64,000 nucleotides of DNA from Halodesulfovibrio sp. GTDB taxonomy: Bacteria; Desulfobacterota; Desulfovibrionia; Desulfovibrionales; Desulfovibrionaceae. Shown here piece by piece: positions 20,155-28,032 of the stretch; within the stretch, counting starts at the first letter, position 1; each line of letters opens with the position of its first letter. Position numbers and translations under genes: made by a program. A model generated the notes under the pieces. That model ran no database searches. It saw nothing but the letters and a program-made list of their open reading frames with translations, and had not been told where the DNA came from. The stretch is taken from positions 62,001-126,000 of the forward strand of contig NZ_JADMLB010000017.1 of NCBI RefSeq assembly GCF_015482765.1. The letters are read 5' to 3'.

Positions 20155-20937
20155 ATGGTTCAAAGAATTTTTATGGCAGTGTTTGCACTGCTGCTCCTTA
20201 TTCCGCAGAATGTTTCTGCTGCTAGTACCCCTGAATTGAAAGCTCAAGTAGAATCAATACTGCGAGAGAATCCGGACATTTTACTCAGCATTATTCGTGA
20301 ACACAGCGAACAGGTGCTCATTGCGTTGCGTGAAGGTAATTCCAAAGCTAAAATTGCTGCGATGAAAGCACAGTGGAAGCAGGATGTTGCTGTTTCTAAA
20401 ACTGTTGCTCTCAAGGATCGTGCGATTAGAGGAAGTGAGGATGCTCCTGTAACTATTGTGGCATTTTCTGACTTCACTTGTCCTTACTGCGAGCGAGCAG
20501 CATTTACGTTGAACAGCCTTATGTCCCATTACGGCAAGACAGTGCGGTTTATTTTTAAGAACTACCCGTTAGCCTCACATGAGAATGCACGCTTAGCGTC
20601 ACAGTACTTTGTTGCCGCAAACAATTTTGATTCTGAGAAGGCATGGAAGCTGTATGACGAGTTCTTTGCCAACAGAGAGGCATTGATCGCTCAGGGCGAA
20701 CCATTTATGCAGAAGCTTGCCAAAAAAGTCGGGCTCGATCCTGAAAAATTGGCAAAAGAAGCCCGTGCAGAGTCTGTAAATGCCATTATTGATGAAGATA
20801 TGGCGGATGCAAAAGCTCTTGAACTTGAAGGCACCCCGTATTTTCTCGTGAACAATATTCTTATTCGCGGTGCATTGCCTTTGGATTTGTATTCTGAAGC
20901 CGTTGAAATTGCGCTTGATTACGAGAACAATAAGTAA
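20155..20937 (+). CDS. DsbA-family periplasmic thiol-disulfide oxidoreductase
   Basis: 260 aa: signal peptide (MVQRIFMAVFALLLLIP...VSA|AS), a helical N-terminal extension with EILRENPDILL-type sequence, and a thioredoxin fold with the active site CPYC at residues 109-112 (FSDFTCPYCERA) and the cis-proline loop EGTPYFLVN. The architecture resembles BdbD/DsbG-like DsbA relatives that form or repair disulfides in exported proteins. The ATG at 20155 is preceded by GGAGG and begins the signal peptide; upstream in-frame starts lack both. Monocistronic. Confidence 0.9.
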   Translation: MVQRIFMAVFALLLLIPQNVSAASTPELKAQVESILRENPDILLSIIREHSEQVLIALREGNSKAKIAAMKAQWKQDVAVSKTVALKDRAIRGSEDAPVTIVAFSDFTCPYCERAAFTLNSLMSHYGKTVRFIFKNYPLASHENARLASQYFVAANNFDSEKAWKLYDEFFANREALIAQGEPFMQKLAKKVGLDPEKLAKEARAESVNAIIDEDMADAKALELEGTPYFLVNNILIRGALPLDLYSEAVEIALDYENNK

Positions 20938-20977
20938 ACATTGTTTATACCTTTTAGTACGGCTTGTACGTGAAATG

Positions 20978-21014
20978 AAAAGCCTCTGCATAACTATGCA
21001 GAGGCTTTTTTTAT
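20978..21014 (+). terminator. Intrinsic terminator
   Basis: Stem AAAAGCCTCTGCATA / TATGCAGAGGCTTTT with a two-to-four base loop and a T run. Confidence 0.92.
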
Positions 21015-21165
21015 AGAAAAAGAGCAATTACAAATTTGTAACAAATTTACGATTTTAAGCAAAAACAGTGAAATAGTAGGGTGAGAGCGCTTGCATTGTT
21101 GTTCTTGTTCAGGCTATCGTCCCGTTTCGAATTATATTTTTAGCATGTACAGGGAGAGTTCATCC

Positions 21166-22308
21166 GTGCAGAAAACAGTGTATTTTATCGAAGGCGACGG
21201 GATCGGCAAAGAGGTGTGGGCAGCTGCACGTCCGGTTCTTACTGCTGCGATTGAAAAAGCGTACGGCAAAGAACGTTCCTTGGAATTTAAGGAGCTTCTC
21301 GCCGGAGAAAAAGCATTTAACGAGACAGGCGAATACCTGCCGCAGGAAACATTGACTGCATTGCAGGGAGCGGAACTTGCCATTAAAGGCCCGCTTATGA
21401 CTCCTGTAGGGAAAGGGTTCAGAAGCCTTAACGTTACCATGAGACAGACGCTCGACTTATACGCCTGTATTCGTCCTATCCGCTACTATGACGGCATTAT
21501 TTCGCCGGTAAAGCGTCCTGATCTTGTGGATATGGTTGTGTTCCGCGAAAACACCGAAGACGTCTACGCCGGCATTGAATTTGAATCCGGCAGCTCTGAA
21601 GCAAAGCGCCTTATTGCATTTTTCCGTGATGAGCTTGGCATTTCTGTAGATAACACTGCCGGTGTCGGTCTTAAGCCGATTACACCGAACGGTTCTAAAC
21701 GCCTTGTGCGAAAAGCGTTGGAATTTGCAGTGGCACAGGGCAAGCCAAGTGTGACCCTTGTTCATAAAGGGAACATCATGAAGTACACCGAAGGCGGTTT
21801 CCGCCAGTGGGGGTACGATGTTGCTTCTGAAGAATTTGCTGCGCAGACCACAACAGAAGATGCACCGGCAGAGGGTAAAATGGTTGTTAAAGACCGCATT
21901 GCAGATGCAATGTTCCAGGAAGCCCTTATTCGTCCGGAGCAGTACTCTGTGCTCGCTACAACAAACTTGAACGGTGACTATCTTTCTGATGCGCTTGCAG
22001 CACAGGTTGGCGGTCTTGGTTTGGCTCCGGGTGTGAACATGTCTGACAAACTTGCCTTCTTTGAAGCCACACACGGAACTGCGCCTACAATTGCCGGTAA
22101 AGACATGGCAAACCCTGGCAGTGTTATTCTGTCCGGTGCCATGATGCTTGAGCACATTGGCTGGACAGAGGCTGCTGAATCTATTCACACAGCGGTAAGC
22201 AAAGCCATTACAGGAAAAACAGTTACTTGCGATCTAGCAAGCCAGATGGAAAGTGCGACGACTGTCGGCTGTAAAGAATTTGGTGAACTGGTGGGAAGCC
22301 TGTTGTAA
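21166..22308 (+). CDS. icd: Isocitrate dehydrogenase (NADP-type)
   Basis: 380 aa. It oxidatively decarboxylates isocitrate to 2-oxoglutarate, providing carbon for glutamate synthesis; in sulfate reducers it supplies the oxidative branch of an often incomplete cycle. Features: substrate-loop region GFRSLNVTMRQTLDLYACIRP, FRENTEDVYAGIE, VHKGNIMKYTEGGFR, and the nucleotide-binding THGTAPTIAGKDMANP. The start is chosen as GTG 21166, eight bases behind AGGGAGAG, giving MQKTVYFIEGDGIG; ATG 21145 or 21091 would place the ribosome site inside the gene. Cofactor is inferred from family similarity. Confidence 0.93.
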   Translation: MQKTVYFIEGDGIGKEVWAAARPVLTAAIEKAYGKERSLEFKELLAGEKAFNETGEYLPQETLTALQGAELAIKGPLMTPVGKGFRSLNVTMRQTLDLYACIRPIRYYDGIISPVKRPDLVDMVVFRENTEDVYAGIEFESGSSEAKRLIAFFRDELGISVDNTAGVGLKPITPNGSKRLVRKALEFAVAQGKPSVTLVHKGNIMKYTEGGFRQWGYDVASEEFAAQTTTEDAPAEGKMVVKDRIADAMFQEALIRPEQYSVLATTNLNGDYLSDALAAQVGGLGLAPGVNMSDKLAFFEATHGTAPTIAGKDMANPGSVILSGAMMLEHIGWTEAAESIHTAVSKAITGKTVTCDLASQMESATTVGCKEFGELVGSLL

Positions 22309-22331
22309 TCGTATCGTACAATACAACATTG

Positions 22332-22366
22332 AAAGGGTGGTCTCGCTGGAGGCCACCCTTTTTTTA
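22332..22366 (+). terminator. Intrinsic terminator after icd
   Basis: Stem AAAGGGTGG...CCACCCTTT with a GC-rich inner part and seven T. Confidence 0.9.
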
Positions 22367-22434
22367 TGCACTAGAAAGAGAGGCTATAGTTGCAGGTGCT
22401 TTTTTATTCGAAAATGAGAAAACAGCGAAAATGC

Positions 22435-22502
22435 CAATTTTGACAAAATTGTATATTTTGACCAAAAATACCAATTTAAAATTGTCAAATTTGACAAAAT
22501 TG
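22435..22502. promoter_or_regulatory. Cluster of four palindromic sites upstream of amtB
   Basis: Four dyads in 68 bases: CAATTTTGACAAAATTG (22435-22451), TTTTGACCAAAA (22456-22467), CAATTTAAAATTG (22472-22484), and CAAATTTGACAAAATTG (22486-22502). A perfect TTGTCAAATTTGACAA spans 22482-22497. They lie 57-125 bases upstream of the sigma-54 promoter, the usual place for an enhancer-binding activator, or could bind a repressor or nucleoid protein. They do not match the E. coli NtrC consensus. Confidence 0.6.
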
Positions 22503-22558
22503 TAAAAAACAAAAAGTCAGAAAAAGTATGAATTGAGTAAAACCAAGTAGTTATGTTT

Positions 22559-22577
22559 TTGGCACAGACCCTGCTTT
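22559..22577 (+). promoter_or_regulatory. Sigma-54 promoter of amtB-glnK
   Basis: TTGGCACAGACCCTGCTTT has GG at 22561-22562 and GC at 22573-22574 with the obligatory ten bases between, close to the TGGCAC-N5-TTGCW consensus. Transcription should start near 22585, about 27 bases before the amtB ATG. This fits nitrogen-responsive control by an NtrC-type activator. Confidence 0.8.
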
Positions 22578-22611
22578 AGTAAAACCAAAATCGTTAAAGT
22601 AGGAGGTTACT

Positions 22612-23982
22612 ATGTCTGTGTGCAAAAGCACGTTATCCCGAACAGGATTAGTTGCGGTAATGACAGTTTTGGCGCTTGGCGCAAGCGCAACGCTCGTCCA
22701 TGCGGAAGAAGAGGCGGTATATCTGACCCAAACAAACGCGAACATAGTATGGACTCTGCTCGCTGCCATGCTTGTGATGTTTATGCAGGCCGGATTTACG
22801 TTGGTAGAATGTGGACTGACCCGTTCAAAGAACGCCGGTAATATTCTGATGAAGAATATGTTGGATTTTGGCGTTGGAACAATGCTCTTTCTTATGATCG
22901 GGTACGGATTGATGTTCGGTAAAGACATTATGGGCATGATTGGAACGGATGGATTTTTCCTTTCTTTCATTGGCAGCCCGTCCCCTTCTCGGGATTTTGA
23001 TATTACATTCTGGTTTTTCCAGTCTGTATTTGCTGCAACCGCAGCAACTATCGTTTCAGGCAGTGTTGCCGAACGAACTAAATTTCAAGCGTATATTGTG
23101 ATCAGTGTGCTTGTTACCGGTTTAATTTACCCGATAGCAGGACATTGGGCGTGGGGTGGTCTTACCGGCAATGCCGGATGGTTGGAGTCTCTTGGCTTTG
23201 CAGACTTTGCAGGTTCAACAGTTGTCCATTCTTTAGGTGGATGGGTTGCTCTGGCTGGTGCTATGGCTGTCGGCCCCCGCATCGGTAAGTACATGCCGGA
23301 CAAAAAACCTCGTGCGATTCTTGGGCACAACATGCCTATGGCTGGACTTGGTGTCTTTATCCTTTGGTTTGGCTGGTTCGGTTTTAATGCCGGTTCAACA
23401 ACAATGGCAGACGGCAGCATCGGGTATATTGCTCTAAATACCAGTCTGTCAGGGTGTGCAGGCATGATTGCTGCCATGATTACTGTCTGGGTGCGCTTCG
23501 GCAAGCCTGAAGCATCTATGACAATGAACGGCGTACTTGCTGGCTTGGTCGGTGTAACTGCCGGTTGCAGTGAGCTTTCTCCTTTCGGAGCGATCATGAT
23601 CGGTGCCATTTGCGGGGTCGCAGTTGTCGTCGCCATAGAGTTCATTGATACTGTGTTGTGTGTAGATGACCCTGTAGGTGCTATATCTGTTCATGGTGTC
23701 TGCGGTGCGCTGGGAACCCTTGGTGTCGGCCTGTTTGCATCACCGGAATACGGTTCTATTACGGGTTTTTTCTATAACGGAGATTTAACCCAGTTCGGCG
23801 TTCAGTTGCTCGGAGTGGTCGTCTTTTTTGCATGGGCATTTGGAGCCGGCATAGTATGTTTTAAGGTTGTAGATAGTCTTGTAGGGCTTCGTGTAAGCCG
23901 TGTTGAAGAAATTAAGGGACTGGATATTACCGAGCATGGCTCTGAAGCCTACAACGGATTCCAGATTTTTAGTGTCGAATAA
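22612..23982 (+). CDS. amtB: Ammonium transporter
   Basis: 456 aa. A signal peptide (to about residue 34, VHA|EE) precedes eleven membrane segments of the Amt family. The two pore histidines are in STVVHSLGGW and SVHGVCGALGT, and FTLVECGLTRSKNAGN is the usual periplasmic-face signature. It carries ammonium into the cell under nitrogen limitation. The ATG follows AGGAGG. It is cotranscribed with the PII gene 18 bases downstream, which should gate it, and is driven by a sigma-54 promoter. Confidence 0.97.
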   Translation: MSVCKSTLSRTGLVAVMTVLALGASATLVHAEEEAVYLTQTNANIVWTLLAAMLVMFMQAGFTLVECGLTRSKNAGNILMKNMLDFGVGTMLFLMIGYGLMFGKDIMGMIGTDGFFLSFIGSPSPSRDFDITFWFFQSVFAATAATIVSGSVAERTKFQAYIVISVLVTGLIYPIAGHWAWGGLTGNAGWLESLGFADFAGSTVVHSLGGWVALAGAMAVGPRIGKYMPDKKPRAILGHNMPMAGLGVFILWFGWFGFNAGSTTMADGSIGYIALNTSLSGCAGMIAAMITVWVRFGKPEASMTMNGVLAGLVGVTAGCSELSPFGAIMIGAICGVAVVVAIEFIDTVLCVDDPVGAISVHGVCGALGTLGVGLFASPEYGSITGFFYNGDLTQFGVQLLGVVVFFAWAFGAGIVCFKVVDSLVGLRVSRVEEIKGLDITEHGSEAYNGFQIFSVE

Positions 23983-24000
23983 CCTGATTGGAGAAAAACA

Positions 24001-24327
24001 ATGAAAAACGTCGTTGCTTTTATCAGACCGGAACGTCTCCCGCAGGTTAAGCAGGAGTTGTTCGCAAAAGAACTTTTTGGCCTGTCAGTTACCAACATTC
24101 TTGGAAGCGGGCAGCAGAAGGGATTTACTGAAACCTACCGTGGTGTCACCAAAGAAGTGAACCTTCTTAAAAAGCTGCGGATTGAACTTGTTGTTCAGGA
24201 AGAACGACTTAATGACGCTATTTCAGCCATAGAAACAGGCGCCCGAACTGAAACAGAAGGCGACGGCATCATTTATTTCCAAAATATTCATGGTGTCCGA
24301 CGAATTAGAACCGGCGAGGAGCTTTAG
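24001..24327 (+). CDS. glnK: PII nitrogen regulatory protein without Tyr51
   Basis: 108 aa trimeric signal protein that binds ATP/ADP and 2-oxoglutarate and blocks AmtB. It aligns without gaps to E. coli GlnK through the T-loop: QKG at 39-41 and Tyr46 are kept, but position 51, the uridylylated tyrosine, is Lys (YRGVTKEV). Control by uridylylation is therefore unlikely; direct ligand sensing is inferred. The B-loop TEGDGIIYF has two extra residues before it relative to E. coli. The C-terminal RIRTGEEL is typical. Start ATG behind GGAGAAAAAC. Confidence 0.93.
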   Translation: MKNVVAFIRPERLPQVKQELFAKELFGLSVTNILGSGQQKGFTETYRGVTKEVNLLKKLRIELVVQEERLNDAISAIETGARTETEGDGIIYFQNIHGVRRIRTGEEL

Positions 24328-24388
24328 TAGAAAAGAGAAAGCAAGCGTATACGCTGCGCCTGATCGGCAAGAAATTGATTGAAAAAAT

Positions 24389-24420
24389 AAGGGTAGAGTT
24401 CCCAGACTCTACCCTTTTCT
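24389..24420. terminator. Bidirectional terminator between glnK and aroE
   Basis: Stem AAGGGTAGAGT / ACTCTACCCTT with A-rich left and T-rich right flanks. Confidence 0.9.
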
Positions 24421-24440
24421 TATGCATGAAAAAGAGTGTG

Positions 24441-25259
24441 CTAAAGGTGCAGCAGGTTGGAGACCAGTTTTCTGATGTGATCTAGAGGAAGTGTTTTATC
24501 TGTCCATAAACGGAACTGTTCTGCGCCTTGAGCAGCAAACATGTGTAACCCGTCTATAGTTTCCCATCCGGCAGCAGCTGCCGTGCGGAGAAAGGCTGTT
24601 TCTAGTGGATTGTATACCAGATCATACGCAACGCCTGTTTCGCTGAACATGTCAGCTTCATACGGTGTTTTTTCAACGTGTTCGCCAGCCATTCCCATTG
24701 GAGTGGTGTTAATGATCAAATCAGTGTCTACAGTACCGCGAGATTCCCAATCAACAGTTTTGACCGAGAATTGTTCAGCCAGCTTTTCTGCACGTTCTGG
24801 GGAGCGGTTGCAGATTGTGATATCTTCAACACCGAGCTCCTGTAATCCGGCAAGAACAGCTTTTGCGGCGCCACCGGCACCAAGCACGAGGGCTTTAGAG
24901 CCTTTGTTTTCGCGTGTTGTTAATGGCTGCATGAAACCGAGTACGTCTGTATTGTCGCCCACAAGTAGGTCATTTTCCCAATAGAGCGTATTAACGGCAC
25001 CGACTTTCTGTGCTCTCGGAGTAATACTGTCCAGATAATCCATGACAGTTTCTTTGTGCGGAATAGTAACACTGGCGCCGTACATTGGCAGCTTGCGAAA
25101 GTTGTCCATAAACTCGCTAAGTTTTTCCGGAGGGGTAGGGAATGCCATATAAACAGCATCGAGGGAAAATTTATTGAACCCGCTATTGTGCAGAGCAGGA
25201 CTCATTGTGTGACCGAGTGGGTGGCCAATAATTCCGTAGAGTTTCTTATGTGCTGGCAT
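24441..25259 (-). CDS. aroE: Shikimate dehydrogenase
   Basis: 272 aa. It reduces 3-dehydroshikimate to shikimate with NADPH in aromatic amino acid synthesis. Substrate-binding sequences GHTMSPALHN and ASVTIPHKE (catalytic Lys), DNTDVLGF, the nucleotide-binding GAGGAAKAV, NRSPERAEKL and INTTPMGM are all present. The ATG has AAGGATG upstream. The mRNA should start within about 100 bases, because a strong - strand terminator at 25364-25397 isolates aroE from the transcripts farther upstream. Confidence 0.96.
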   Translation of the reverse strand: MPAHKKLYGIIGHPLGHTMSPALHNSGFNKFSLDAVYMAFPTPPEKLSEFMDNFRKLPMYGASVTIPHKETVMDYLDSITPRAQKVGAVNTLYWENDLLVGDNTDVLGFMQPLTTRENKGSKALVLGAGGAAKAVLAGLQELGVEDITICNRSPERAEKLAEQFSVKTVDWESRGTVDTDLIINTTPMGMAGEHVEKTPYEADMFSETGVAYDLVYNPLETAFLRTAAAAGWETIDGLHMFAAQGAEQFRLWTDKTLPLDHIRKLVSNLLHL

Positions 25260-25363
25260 TGTTCATCCTTCTTGGGCAACAAGTTGTGCATTGCGTTTAC
25301 TGTGTGCCTTGGAGTGTAGCCAAGAAAAATATGAACGTACAGTATGAGGGGAATGAAGAAGAC

Positions 25364-25397
25364 AAAAAAGCGGAGTGCCAGCCTAGCACTCCGCTTA
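25364..25397 (-). terminator. Intrinsic terminator of the small RNA candidate
   Basis: Stem 25368-25378 with 25386-25396 (AAGCGGAGTGC / GCACTCCGCTT), followed on the - strand by six T (25369-25364). On the + strand no T run follows, so it is directional. Confidence 0.88.
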
Positions 25398-25458
25398 AGA
25401 AATATGGGTTTGGGGAGCCACCCCTCGCCATGAAATACCTGTGAAAGAAAGAAGGTAC
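25364..25458 (-). ncRNA. Candidate sigma-54-dependent small RNA
   Basis: A near-perfect sigma-54 promoter on the - strand (25468-25484) and a strong - strand intrinsic terminator (25364-25396) delimit an independent transcript of about 95 nt with no convincing reading frame. The 5' end is a C/U-rich, probably unpaired run (CCTTCTTTCTTTC, complementary to purine-rich ribosome sites). A GC hairpin GGGG-UGGCU-CCCC (25412-25424) and the terminator stem follow. An AUG inside it opens a frame that would run through the terminator stem, so coding use is unlikely. Targets are unknown. I do not recognise it as a described RNA family. Confidence 0.6.
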
Positions 25459-25467
25459 TGTAACTGT

Positions 25468-25484
25468 AGCAACGAGTGTGCCAA
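25468..25484 (-). promoter_or_regulatory. Sigma-54 promoter on the - strand
   Basis: On the - strand: TTGGCAC-ACTCG-TTGCT. The -24 GG (25482-25481) and -12 GC (25470-25469) are exactly ten bases apart, and both elements match consensus almost fully. The expected start is near 25457. The next gene upstream on this strand, the acyl-CoA synthetase, ends 183 bases earlier. Confidence 0.82.
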
Positions 25485-25666
25485 CTTCTTTTTATTTTTG
25501 GTATTTTTTAAAAGTCCTGAAAAATCAACGCATAGCGGTATGGTGAGTATTTCTTCAAATACACGCGTGCGTAAAGGATTTTATACTTGGGAAAAAGCTT
25601 CCGCTATTATCAGGCGCTCTGTACAAAAAATTTGAACCGGTTTGGTTCGGTACAACAGCAATTGAC

Positions 25667-27403
25667 CTAATCTACGTATAGGTAGCGTTTAATTTTCTGA
25701 GTAGGGGTTTTCTCAAACGGCTCAGTTTGCTCAATTACTTTAGCAATACGTGAGAAGCCTGCCACCTTGCTGTTAACTGCGGTACGAATTTCTTCAAGTA
25801 ATTTAAGAATCTTTTCTTCAACTTTGGCAGCATGCAACGAGCCGTACTCTTCATCAATTTTGGCTCTGTCGAGGTGGATACGGGCAACAAGCTTTCTATC
25901 CTGTTCATAAACAATGGTTTCCAGAACCCAAGGAGATTGCATAATCATTCCTTCAAGTTCTTCAGGATAAATATTTTCTCCACTTGGGCCGACAATAACG
26001 TTTTTGAGTCGTCCTCTGATGTAAAGGAACTCGTCGCGGTCAAATTTCCCTAAGTCGCCTGTACGGAACCAGCCATCTTCTGTGAATACAGATTTCGTAA
26101 TTTCCGGAGCCTTATAGTATTCACGCATGATACTAGGGCCTTTTGCAAGGATTTCACCTTCACCGGTTTCCGGATGCGGGTTGTCGATTTTAAGCTCAAC
26201 GCCGCTGAGCTTATAGCCTGTAGAAGTCAGACGGGTTTGGGCGGGACCTGTTCCGGCAAGAAGCGGACTTGTTTCTGTTAACCCATATCCGATGGCATAT
26301 GGAAAACGGGCTTCTTTTAAGAATCGTTCAACTTCCGGTGCAATGGCTGCACCGCCGATACAGAAGACGCGAAGGCTGCCTCCAAAGGTAGCCAAAAGCT
26401 TTTTACCAGCAAGAGCATGCAGCTTAGGTCGGGCAACTTTGTACAGCATACGTTTTGCCCAGCTGCTGGTGAGTTTAGGTAGAATGGCTGCCTTAAATAT
26501 TTTTTCAATAACGAGCGGTACAGAGAGCATAACCGTCGGCTTTACTTGAGCCATTGCAGGAAGCAGTGCACGGGCTGTAGGCGGTTTATCCATGTAGTTG
26601 ATATGCGCACCGTTCATAAGCGGGAGGATAAGTCCCAGAGTACACTCGTAGGTGTGAGAAAGCGGCAGAATGGATAGCAGTCTGTCGCCGGGACCGACCT
26701 CTACAATGGAGCGGACAGCGTAGGCATTCGCAACAATGTTTTCATGTGTGAGCACAACGCCTTTGGAATGTCCTGTGGTGCCTGAAGTGTAGATAATAGC
26801 AGCTACATCATCAGGGGCAATAGAGTGTCCTCCAGAAAAGAGGCTGACACTGCCTTTAATCTTTTCTGCATGCTCGCGTTCAATAAATTTTTGAGTAAGG
26901 TCTCGCGCTTTATCCATGATGGAGCGAAATTCGCGCAAACCGGCTTTTTTAAGTTCCTTGAGCTTCTGCGGTTCTTCGTCAAACGCAACAGCGGTAAATG
27001 TTTCCATAAGAAACAGTTCTGGCGGAGTATCGTATTGTCCGTCTTCAACTTTGCTGAAGAGTTTTTGTGAGACAATAACGGCAGACGCTTCTGAGTGTCG
27101 GATGATGTGGTGAACGGCGTCAGGATGGAAGTCTGGCAGAATAGGAACTGCAACTGCTCCCATGGCGGTGATGGCAAAGTATGCGATCCCCCAGTTCGGA
27201 GTGCTTTCACTTAAGATGGCAACTTTATCTCCGGCAGAGATACCATGTTCTGCAAGAAGTCCCTGAAGCCCCTGAACGGCTCTGGCAAACTCTTTGTAGG
27301 TGATTGGTGCTCCGCCGACTCGTGAAAGTGCCGGTTGATCTGGGAACAGGTCAGCACTGCGTTCCAGCACTGCTGTAAGCGTATGTGTCGTAAGTGGGTA
27401 CAT
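25667..27403 (-). CDS. AMP-forming long-chain acyl-CoA synthetase-like protein
   Basis: 578 aa adenylate-forming enzyme. The AMP-binding P-loop YTSGTTGHSKGVVLTHEN, YGLTETSPLL, the hinge and ATP-binding GWFRTGDLGKFD, and a C-terminal Lys in FEKTPTQKIKRY are present, so it should be active. Overall form resembles long-chain fatty acid:CoA ligases (a cap insertion and a C-terminal GRLKNVIVGPSGENIYPEELE). It would activate fatty acids for lipid remodelling or degradation. The start ATG 27403 has GGAGC at good spacing; the frame is open seven codons further. It is monocistronic and lies downstream of no obvious partner. Confidence 0.88.
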   Translation of the reverse strand: MYPLTTHTLTAVLERSADLFPDQPALSRVGGAPITYKEFARAVQGLQGLLAEHGISAGDKVAILSESTPNWGIAYFAITAMGAVAVPILPDFHPDAVHHIIRHSEASAVIVSQKLFSKVEDGQYDTPPELFLMETFTAVAFDEEPQKLKELKKAGLREFRSIMDKARDLTQKFIEREHAEKIKGSVSLFSGGHSIAPDDVAAIIYTSGTTGHSKGVVLTHENIVANAYAVRSIVEVGPGDRLLSILPLSHTYECTLGLILPLMNGAHINYMDKPPTARALLPAMAQVKPTVMLSVPLVIEKIFKAAILPKLTSSWAKRMLYKVARPKLHALAGKKLLATFGGSLRVFCIGGAAIAPEVERFLKEARFPYAIGYGLTETSPLLAGTGPAQTRLTSTGYKLSGVELKIDNPHPETGEGEILAKGPSIMREYYKAPEITKSVFTEDGWFRTGDLGKFDRDEFLYIRGRLKNVIVGPSGENIYPEELEGMIMQSPWVLETIVYEQDRKLVARIHLDRAKIDEEYGSLHAAKVEEKILKLLEEIRTAVNSKVAGFSRIAKVIEQTEPFEKTPTQKIKRYLYVD

Positions 27404-27602
27404 GGGCGCTCCGTAAAAAATCATCCGTTAACAACAATGAATACTGTTCACTGCTAAACGAATTGTCTGTACGCGAAGATTGCGAACTCTGCAATGCTCC
27501 TCGGGGCTTTTCAGCTGTTCCTGTACCCGCGGCAATTGACCTTTTTGGCTCTTTGAGCATAAGAAAAAGAGTACAACATTATTTTGCAGAAAGGATAATC
27601 TC

Positions 27603-27908
27603 ATGATTAAACATATCGTATGGTTTACTCTTAAAGAGGAAGCAGAAGGCGCAACAGCAGCAGAAAATGCAGCAAAAGCTGTGGCAATGCTCCGTGATCT
27701 TGAAGGAAAAATTCCATCCCTGAAGACTTTGGATGTGTCTATGGAATTTGCGGCAACCACCACTGAAGATGCACAGGTAATTCTTCTTTCCACCCATGAT
27801 GATGAAGCCGGTCTTGCTGATTACGCAAATGACCCTCTTCACGTTGCCTGTGTTGATTTTATTAAAAAAGTTATTTCCGGTCGAAAAGCTATCGATTTTG
27901 TTGTGTAG
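27603..27908 (+). CDS. Dabb-family stress-responsive protein
   Basis: 101 aa ferredoxin-like alpha/beta barrel (Dabb, PF07876): starts IKHIVWFTLKEEA, has the central IPSLKTLDVSMEF and ends HVACVDFIKKVISGRKAIDFVV. Homologs form dimers and are induced by stress in plants and bacteria; a few are enzymes or metal/heme-linked, but most are uncharacterised. ATG with AAAGGATAATC upstream. Divergent from the acyl-CoA synthetase. A clear terminator follows. Confidence 0.88.
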   Translation: MIKHIVWFTLKEEAEGATAAENAAKAVAMLRDLEGKIPSLKTLDVSMEFAATTTEDAQVILLSTHDDEAGLADYANDPLHVACVDFIKKVISGRKAIDFVV

Positions 27909-27977
27909 CTTTTTGCCATCAGTTTTCCGTATGGAGGGCTGAACGCCTTTGGCAACCAATTTGCCATTAAGAAGAAG

Positions 27978-28013
27978 AAAAGGGCTGCTCGGTAACGAGC
28001 AGCCCTTTTTTAT
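27978..28013. terminator. Bidirectional intrinsic terminator
   Basis: Stem AAAAGGGCTGCTCG / CGAGCAGCCCTTTT with a GTAA loop and T run. It ends both the Dabb gene and the carB-purF-kdsD operon. Confidence 0.93.
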
Positions 28014-28032
28014 AGCATATAGACTGTGAAGC

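Noticed and set aside
21457-22188. A 243-codon open frame on the - strand inside icd
   Set aside because: Antisense to conserved icd sequence, with biased Cys/Arg/His composition and no start context.
22482-22497. TTGTCAAATTTGACAA as an HcpR/CRP site
   Set aside because: CRP-like sites need TGTGA half-sites; here the half-site is TTGTCA with shorter spacing.
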